Positions 56,690 through 64,000 of a DNA stretch of 64,000 bases are shown here, piece after piece. The translations under genes were made by a program, and so were the position numbers. The stretch comes from Gymnopus androsaceus JB14 (Eukaryota; Basidiomycota; Agaricomycetes; Agaricales; Omphalotaceae): positions 1 to 64,000 of the forward strand of contig ML769574.1 of assembly GCA_009733575.1 (NCBI GenBank), read 5' to 3'. The notes under the pieces were generated by a model. The model had not been told where the DNA came from and searched no databases. It worked only from the letters and a program-made list of their open reading frames with translations. Each line of letters begins with the position of its first letter. The first letter of the stretch is position 1.

Positions 56690-57000
56690 TCGCCGCGTCG
56701 GTCATGCAACTCTCGGACGACCGGATCATCCATCACTCCTTCCTCATGCTGCACGCTAATTTTTCTACATCGCCGCTTTTAATTATAATTATCTGAAATC
56801 CGTCTTCCACTAAAACCAGTCTCACACCCAAAAGGCGGGAGATTCCGCAGATCTCGCTGAGTTTCGGTACCGAACAGCGATTCAGATCATTGTCAAGCCG
56901 TTTGACCGAATGAAGTTTGCCTTACACACGCTACCGATCCTTGCCATTGGTCAACGGACCTTATCATGAACGCGATCTCTATCGATAACGGATACTTCGG
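56690..57000 (+). pseudogene. Noisy copy of Gypsy reverse transcriptase/RNase H
   Basis: This stretch matches the region near 59560-59820 in order, but with many single-base indels. Shared blocks include TATAATTAT-CTGAAATC, CTTCCACTAAA and TGAAGTTTGCCTT, then CCGATCCTTGC. No continuous frame remains. The pattern of scattered indels looks more like error-rich sequence than like normal decay. Confidence 0.6.
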
Positions 57001-57403
57001 CCCTCGTAGAGAGGCGACAACAGAGAAGAAGGTAGACCCGAGAAATGCTTACCGATGGATTCTTTCTGATATACCTCCGGTAAGAAGGCATCTGATGCAC
57101 TTCGTCCCAGGCTCTCGTCTAGGCTCTGGGGTACTGGTTGCCTCGAAGTAGTCTACACTTACACATCATACGCATCAACCTCCTTAAGAGCTAGCGCCTC
57201 GTCTTCACAGTCCAAACCCAGGTCCGATAACCCTCAATTTCGTGCAAAAAGGAGCGGGTGTAAAAGGACGATTTCAAGGAACAATAAAATCATGGAAGGT
57301 AAATAGGTTGGAGATTCCAGTTAGCAGATACCCGATTGTGTAAGCGCGTTTGATTCGTTCCCTGTGCGTCTAGTTTCGCAGATCCAGTTGTCTGACACCA
57401 TGA

Positions 57404-58440
57404 TTGCTTGTACCTTGCCCGGCCCGGCCCTCGACAGCCCGCCGCACAGTGTATAACAATCTCGGCCAGCGAGATAGATACCCCGCAAAGTACTCAATGC
57501 CGGAGGAACTGGAGAGCGTAAGCCGAAAGTTTAACCTGTGTTACATTTGCTGTGTGGAAGCATCCAAGTTTGGATATTGTACGGTTCGAAAGCTGAACAG
57601 CGGGTTTCATCCACGCACCCGCTCCGTATTACCCAGGGCTCTCCTGCCATCATTTCCCGGCTGAGGGTGACCGATGGTTCCCTCCTGAAATATACGTACC
57701 GCCGCGAGCGGGATCCTCACGTTGATACCTCATTGGTTGCCGTGGTTACGAGGTCAGAATCAGGGAAGTTCGCTGTTCTAGACGGTAGCGTAATCTTCTC
57801 TGAGTATAACTGCACGATCTGGGGGATACCGTCAACAATCATCACACGATCCGCCTCTTATCCCGACTTCTCTCGATTCGAAGAATCGTTGGATGCGCTG
57901 CCTCCGTTTTGTCACCTGCTCGGAGCCATGAGTCCATTCGTAGGAACCCCATCGGAGGTCATTACCAGCCAGTTCACCACAACTTCGATTGGCTGACCAT
58001 ACTTGCGGTTGTTATGTAGCTGGTCACTCTATCGCGTACCGGTCCTACGGACAATTTTTGTTTCTGAGATTATGATTTTCATTTCCAGCGGTCTCTTTTG
58101 AATTCGAGAAGATCCCCAGGATCTACGTAGCCCAGCCTCGCAGATACAATATCCCTTTCCGGTTTTTCTGTTTCTCTGTGTGCTCTTCGACATCGTGCCA
58201 CCACTAGGCATCGTCTGTGTTACTGGCGATCGCGAATCGACCTGTTCGAGTGCTTGGTTTGTCCAGTCGGCGAAATTTTAAACGAGCTTTTCCCCTTAAC
58301 ATTTTATGTTACTCCTTTAGACTCATCATGCAAAGCTGTTTTAGGATTCAGTTTCTTGACCCGCTACAATCCGTTGATTGACTGGGCATCAAAAACTATA
58401 ACATTCCAACACACCGAGCAGCTTGACTCTATTCCTCAGA
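57404..58440 (+). pseudogene. Second Gypsy: zinc knuckle and protease remnants
   Basis: Near 57520-57590 is FNLCYICCVEASKFGYCTVR, a damaged CCHC knuckle. At 58254-58440 the frame reads LTFYVTPLDSSCKAVLGFSF and LTRYNPLIDWASKTITF, the end of a retropepsin-like protease. Between them the protease text is spread over all frames and the active-site motif was not found. A near-copy of the protease end occurs again at about 62020-62140. Confidence 0.6.
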
Positions 58441-58779
58441 CGTCTTTTCCGACCGGTTGCGTCGACCACTCAGAATCCTCTCGGTCCGAAATCCCTCCGG
58501 ATTTTCCGACCCCAACGGTTTCTCCCGTTTACGGTACGCCTTGCGGTAACCGTGCTTGTATCTCAAAGCCTCGGCCTCTATCCGAGCGCTTTCCTTTTGA
58601 ACCCATCTACACCTATCCTTCGGTCCATCAACGAGCGGCCAAAACTGAGTACCCGGACGTCGACATCGCTTTTGTATGTGCTGCTGCATTCTCCCGCATT
58701 CTCAAAGAAACGGGTTCCGAACCGTTTCTGATACACGCCGTATCACTTGAGGTATCTGGCCGATCTGCGCAACTGCATC

Positions 58780-60430
58780 ACCACCGCGTACCGACATCCC
58801 GGCACAATATCAGGACTTCGCCGATGTCTTCGACGAAGTACAAGCCGATGTGCTTTCAGAGCACCGACCTTATGATCTCAAGATTGAACTAGAAGAAGGC
58901 AGTTCCCCGCCTCTCGGTCGAATCATTCCACTCTCCCCTCATGAGCAGCAGGCTCTCCGAGATTTTCTCGATGAGCATCTCAAAACCGGATTCATTTCTG
59001 TATCGAATTCACCTCACGGAGCACCGGTTCTCTTCGCACCGAAGAAAGACGGCTCCCTTCGGCTTTGTGTCGATTTCCGAGGTCTTAACAGAATTACGAA
59101 AAAAGACAGATATCCGCTGCCGCTCATATCCGACCTTTTGGACGCTCCACAAAAAGCCCAGATATACACCAAAATCAACCTTAAACATGCTTACCATCTC
59201 GTCCGAATCAACAAAGGTGACGAGTGGAAAACAACATTCCGCACCCGATGGGGTTCCTACGAATGGAACGTCATGCCCTTTCGGTCTCACAAACGCTCCG
59301 CCGCATGGCAACGATTCATCAATGAAGTCCTAGCGGACATGATTGATGTCAACGTCATCGTCTATCTCGACGATATCCTGATCTACTCGGATAACCCCGA
59401 GCAACATGAGGAACACGTTCGGGAAGTCCTCCGGCGGCTCCGGAAAAACAAACTCTTCGCTAATGCGAAGAAGTGCGAATGGTCGGTCGATACAGTGGAA
59501 TATCTCGGTTACATCATGTCGCCGGCCGGGCTGACGATGGCCGCCGACAAGGTACAAGCAATCACTGACTGGCCAACTCCTCGGAAAGTCAGGAACATCC
59601 AATCCTTCCTCGGTTTCGCTAATTTCTATCGCCGTTTTATTTATAATTATTCTGAAATCGTCCTTCCACTAAACCGTCTCACCCGAAAAGGTATCGACTG
59701 GTTATGGTCGGCCGATTGTCAAGCAGCATTTGACAAATTGAAGTTTGCCTTCACTCACGCACCGATCCTTGCACATTGGGAACCAAACCGACCCCTTATC
59801 GTGGAAACCGACGCATCTGACTACGCCGTCGTGGCAATCCTTTCTATACTCCTCGATGACGGTCAAATTCACCCGGTAGCGTTCTTATCCCGAACGCTCC
59901 AAGCGGCAGAGCTCAACTACAACACTCACGACAAAGAGCTCCTCGCCATTTTCGAGGCGTTCCGGAGCTGGCGGCATTACCTCGAAGGCTCCGGTGAACC
60001 GATCAATGTGGTGACCGACCACAAGAATCTTGAGTATTTCTCAACTACGAAAATATTGACCCGACGACAGGTTCGATGGTCCGAATACCTCCACACCTTC
60101 AATATGGTGATCCGGTTCCGTCCCGGTAAGCTCAGTGAAAAACCCGACACTATGACTAGACAATGGGACGTCTACCCAAAAGAGGGGGATATCGGCTACG
60201 CGCAAGTCAATCCACAGAATTTCCGACCAATCTTCACAAACGAACAACTAACCACATCACTTCGAGCAACCTTTCTCGAAGGTCCGATACTCCGAGCATC
60301 AATCGTCATGGATATTGAGGCACTTCATAATGCCATCCACTCTCATCCCAAGTCTCCCGACCGTCCCAGACACGTAGATCATCTAGGGCATGGTCGAGGA
60401 GACGAAGATACTTTGCAGAACATCCGGTGA
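58780..60430 (+). pseudogene. Second Gypsy: reverse transcriptase and RNase H
   Basis: A frame of more than 520 codons (58850-60430), preceded by the lead-in QDFADVFDEVQADVLSEHRP at about 58800-58860 in another frame. It includes SLRLCVDFRGLNRITKKDRY, LKHAYHLVRI, the catalytic YLDD (59363-59374), [10 protein letters not shown], then RNase H with ETDASDYAV, ELNYNTHDKELLAIFEAF and VTDHKNLEYFSTT. The conserved FGLTNAP block reads FRSHKRS because two compensating one-base indels lie near 59282-59303. After RNase H, at about 60345, the text leaves pol and soon becomes gag-like. Integrase is absent, so this is a rearranged copy, or a misassembly. Confidence 0.85.
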
Positions 60431-60449
60431 TAATCCAAAACCCCAATGA

Positions 60450-61345
60450 ATGGTAACGTGGAGTAGGATCAAGATAGAACCGTCCGTCCGGAGACCGCCT
60501 ACTGGCGGTCCTCCTGGTGTCCTCCTGGTGCTCCTGCTGGAGGAGCTGCGGGACGCACTACGGAACCCACTCCACAACACTCATTGCGTTGTTCCAAAAT
60601 TTTTACAGGATCTTTGGACACTCTCGGCCAGGTCTATAGGCAACATGCCGAGGAGATACCGGCAATGCCGGTAAAAACAGGTCAAGGATCCAGATGTTTT
60701 CAATGGACTCCCGATCCCAAGAAACTTAAAATGTTCCTTGTCTCCCTTAATCCGCTTGTTTTCCTTGACCCAACCGAACCTATTTCCACCGAACAACGGA
60801 AAATCAGTTATACACTTTTTATCTCGGTGGTGCGGCTCCGGGAATGGTTCGAACCGACATTTTAGACCCCGCCTTAATGCGATGCCCCCGCTGGACACAA
60901 TCCTTCTCAGCCTCATTAGTGGCTCCAAGACAACTTCGGTCTTACGACGCTCAAGGGGATGCCAAAGGAGAGGACTCGTCTTCTCAAATGAAGGAAAACA
61001 AACCGGTCGGAAATATAACATCGGTTCAACACCCCTTGCAGCCATAACACAACTGGGACTATCCGCTCTTAAATGGCATATCATCGCGGCCTTGCCGGTC
61101 GTATCAAGGACGAACCTCGTCCACATGCCGACACCGCGGGATCTAACCGCGTTTTGACCAAACGGTTCTTCCAGATCCAATAACCGGTACCTGGCGCAGT
61201 GAAGAGGGAAAGAAACAGGAGTGCCTGAATTCTAACAGGAGTTCTACCTCCGGAAAGAAGGGTAATAGCACCGGCTCCTCTACTACGGTCTCAGTTTCTA
61301 CATCAACCAACACCGGCTTCGTCTCACAATCCACGGGTCAACAAA
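60450..61345 (+). pseudogene. Second Gypsy: gag capsid
   Basis: A Pro/Gly-rich stretch (about 60500-60560) is followed by capsid-type text in shifting frames: DPKKLKMFLVSLNPLVF, TEQRKISYTLF, REWFEP, then RTDILDPALMRCPRWTQSFS, LYDAQGDA, KEN-KYNI and LKWH...VDTPRDLTAFR-like pieces. This is the order of the chromovirus Gag capsid domain. Its position downstream of RNase H is the reverse of the normal gag-pol order, so it belongs to another element copy or reflects a misjoin. Confidence 0.65.
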
Positions 61346-62143
61346 AAGTCCGGTAGAAGAGACAATAAAAACTGGAAAGGTAATAGTGGGCTCCGGTAAT
61401 ACTTCCGGTTCTTTCTAGTACCTCCAGGTTTGTCACCACCCAAGCCCCACGCTAAACCCTCGGCCTGATGCCAAACTCAAGCGAGGAAACTGGAAAAGCG
61501 CCGAAAGTTTAACTGTGGTACATTTGTGGTGGTAAGCATAGTTGGATGACTGTACGGTTTCGAAAACCGAACAGATGGTTCTCAACCGCCGGGGCCGTTC
61601 GCTTCTGTAACCCAGGGGCTGAACTTCCGGCGGGTAGCCGAGGTTCCGAGAATTAGTCCGCGGCTCCTGTACCCGGTACAAAGCAGGATCATGTTGACTA
61701 TGTTCGTACTCAAATCTGGGGAAGTAACTCTCCAACGCGTCCCTCTTCCCGATCTCGATTCGATTCCTTCCGTTTCAATCCAATTACCAAGTTTCCAGCC
61801 ATAAACGAATGGCTGAAACTGCGGTTGTACTTAGTTTTTCCACTTACTCGATTCCGTTCTACGGACAATTTTTAGATAGATCTTATGTTTCTTTTGAATG
61901 ATATACCAAATAACCGAAAATCCACTCCCGATCAACCTACGTTGTTTGATGGTTCACTTGCCACCTAGTGCAATCTCGGAAACGGCAATCTCTCGAGTCC
62001 GGTTTCCATCCGGCGAGCTTTTCCTTAACATTTTAATGTTACTCCTTTGGATTCATATGCAAACTGTTTTAGGATTCAGTTTCTTGACCCGCTACAATCC
62101 TGATTGACTGGCATCAAAAACTATAACCATTCCCGACACACCG
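61346..62143 (+). pseudogene. Second Gypsy: nucleocapsid-protease remnant
   Basis: Coding text is badly broken. At about 61490-61570 it parallels the knuckle region at 57510-57600 (GAAAGTTTAACTGTG... versus GAAAGTTTAACCTGTG...). At 62020-62140 it parallels the protease end at 58290-58420, including LGFSFLTRYNPD. The match stops at CACACCGATG, where the 1.8 kb repeat starts. Confidence 0.55.
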
Positions 62144-63910
62144 ATGTAGAGTTAGATTTGGTGCTGGGTATGAAACAACCAAAGACAATCACCCAACAGA
62201 TATAATCCAAAGGTTAATTTAATCGAGGAAGGAGGTTTCAAAGGTTCTCCGACCTACTAATTGATTTGAGAGAAAAGCACTTGACAGTTGACAAGATAGT
62301 GCGCAATGAACAAGGTTTTATATTTGGAGGGAGGTTTTGAAAGCCACTAAGTAGATGACGCGCTGACTAATGGGGAAAGCAAACACCAAAAGCACGGGTC
62401 CAAGTTACGCCGACTCAACAAACGACTTTGCTTATCTCGGGAGCCCTTTACGTCGAACGCGCAATGATACTCAACTCTCAGGGATTTCCCGCGAGTTACC
62501 TAACAAGCTTATACGACCGCGCGCAAGGTCACTCGAGGGTAGGTTTTTAACACACTCAGCGAAGAGCGGGCAAGGGGGTAGAATCTGTTTGGTAAAGCTT
62601 AGGTACCTCCGAGAAGCTTCCTCCCTAAACTAGACCAAGCGACAGTTGGGTCCAAGACCCTTTCCTAAATCAAGCAACGGGCTCATCGAGTGTGCTACGT
62701 TAGGCTCCACCTGCCGGTCTAAGACTGATGTGACCTCTCTTCGAGAATGAAAACCAGGAATGCTCGACTTTAATAAGCCGGGAGTAGAAATGAAAGCCTC
62801 AGTATTATGAGTTTACAAGAAGGCCACCCGTATTCAAAGGTTGTAGAGGACGATGCAGACGCGTTTGAGCGTGTACGAATCACTACAGGTCCTAAGATAG
62901 AACTGCGTTTCAGGTATCAAGTCTAAATTGTCATTCCAAGATAGAATAGCTACCCTTATAAGTACTGAGCGAGATATATGAAAATGGAAAATGAGAGAAA
63001 ACTGAGCCGAGATAGATGAACAGAGTAAAGTAAATAGAAAAGTAAATAATGTCCATATTGCGTGTATACTATGGGTTTTGCCTCGACGTTTTTCCTGCCT
63101 CCGTTTGTTTGTCTTCCTCGATTGGGTTCGACTTTTGGGGTTTGGTCCGAATCGACTCGAGTCATTTGCTTTTTACAAGGGCTCACCAGTTCTTTAGCAG
63201 AAAGCCCTCCGGAGGTATTTCTATGTTTTTCTTGCCAATGGAAGACTGGTTATTATCTCTAGTTCCCGCGTGGTCTCGAGTCTAGATGCCTGGTAGCATA
63301 TGGATCTCGGGTAAAACGCTGAGGCTCGGATAGAAATACTCCTTGGTCCTTCCCGTGTTCTAGAAGTAGCTACAGCAAGTGGGTCATGTGGCCGCTTGGA
63401 CTGCCGCGGCTATAATGCCTGGGCGGCTTTCCAGCGAGCGTCAACTTTTGAGGGCACCCGTTAGGGTACTTCCCCATCTCGGTCCCACCTTTGCTTTGTT
63501 TAATAACTTGAGTGTTCGTTTTAGACTCCTCGGTGAGCGATCGCGGAAGCCGATGCATCGTTAAGACTTTATCCCTTGGGTATATCTTCGATGACCTAAT
63601 GTATATAATGGTATGTGGGCTCGTTTATCTACCTCGTACAACTTGTTATCAACAAGCTTGCCTCGCTACACATACGCGCATAGGACTTTGATTGAGGTGC
63701 ATTCAAAAAAGTTAAAGTATGGTCCATTGCTGCGTACCGTTACTCTGCAACCCTCTTGGGTAGAATAGGTCCTCCGGTAAGATTTTAACTATTAAAAAAG
63801 GCCGGGCCACTATAGTTCTCTTATTGAGGTGTTTTGTTACTAACAGAACCTAGGATTATTGGTTCTGCGCAGGTTCTATGGCCTTAGCCTGAAAAAATCG
63901 GCGTTTTATC
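62144..63910. repeat. 1.8 kb non-coding repeat, CpG-rich copy
   Basis: Aligns by eye with 45554-47373 over its whole length. It keeps CG at many sites where the other copy has TG or CA (for example CACTCGAG versus CACTTGAG, and AGCGAAGAGCGGG versus AGTGAAGAGTGGG). Many one-base indels distinguish the two. Short frames inside it are not conserved between copies. Confidence 0.7.
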
Positions 63911-64000
63911 CAATAGGAATAACACCATTCCTATGACCTCAATGTGCCAAAATTGTGGAGGTTACCAATGGAGAGATAAAGTGGGTGGTATCAACATGAC
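63911..64000 (-). pseudogene. Near-identical copy of part of the Plavaka gene (49687-49776)
   Basis: The last 90 bases match 49687-49776 apart from one extra A and one missing C, including the TGA that interrupts the Plavaka frame there. This is either a second copy of the same decayed locus or an assembly duplicate. Confidence 0.75.

Overview
The window is eukaryotic and almost certainly from a transposon-rich agaricomycete (mushroom-forming basidiomycete). The signs are short GT-AG introns of about 50 bases, TTAGGG-type repeats, a basidiomycete-style Helitron, Plavaka-type and mariner-type DNA transposons, chromodomain Gypsy retrotransposons, and several large protein families I know only from agaricomycetes. 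I saw no rRNA gene, confident tRNA gene, CRISPR array or prokaryotic operon. Species cannot be told from this sequence.

Layout. 1-4761 (minus): a frameshifted Helitron Rep-helicase that runs off the left edge. 4883-7324 (minus): an ORF carrying a MITE, then a decayed gene resembling a nucleotidyltransferase-like basidiomycete family. 7993-22580: a complete 14.6 kb chromovirus (Gypsy) with matching LTRs and a 5-bp target duplication (AATGC). It split a minus-strand multi-exon gene whose halves lie at 22581-24365 and 7812-7992. Between pol and the 3' LTR it carries about 4 kb of antisense coding-like sequence, itself interrupted by a TIR element containing telomere-like repeats. 26076-26886 is a conserved agaricomycete fragment. 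27589-33044 (minus) is a large multi-exon gene with a region resembling a double-stranded beta-helix dioxygenase (TET/JBP-like, tentative). 33550-34915 holds a ~152-bp tandem repeat and a 340-bp palindromic MITE. 36301-40342 (plus) is a large uncharacterised agaricomycete gene split by a mariner-like element with 359-bp inverted repeats. 41092-42937 (plus) encodes DUF6699-like proteins.

44340-52394 (minus) is a decayed Plavaka transposase gene that was hit four separate times: by a CACT-ended palindromic element, a hAT-like element carrying a tRNA-like sequence, a solo LTR, and a TIR element that itself contains a 1.8 kb repeat. In each case the flanks rejoin into plausible Plavaka coding sequence when one copy of the target duplication is removed.

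After a 25-N gap (56637-56661) the sequence changes character. It holds noisy, repeated pieces of a second Gypsy element, a CpG-rich copy of the 1.8 kb repeat, and a last 90 bases that nearly repeat 49687-49776. This tail should be treated as a possible misassembly.

No gene here looks intact and independent of mobile elements, so there is no pathway to describe. The window is a record of nested insertion, with transition-biased decay at CpG sites. The best leads for something undescribed are the antisense gene inside the Gypsy element, the duplicated integrase zinc module, the TIR element carrying TTAGGG repeats, and the possible dioxygenase gene.
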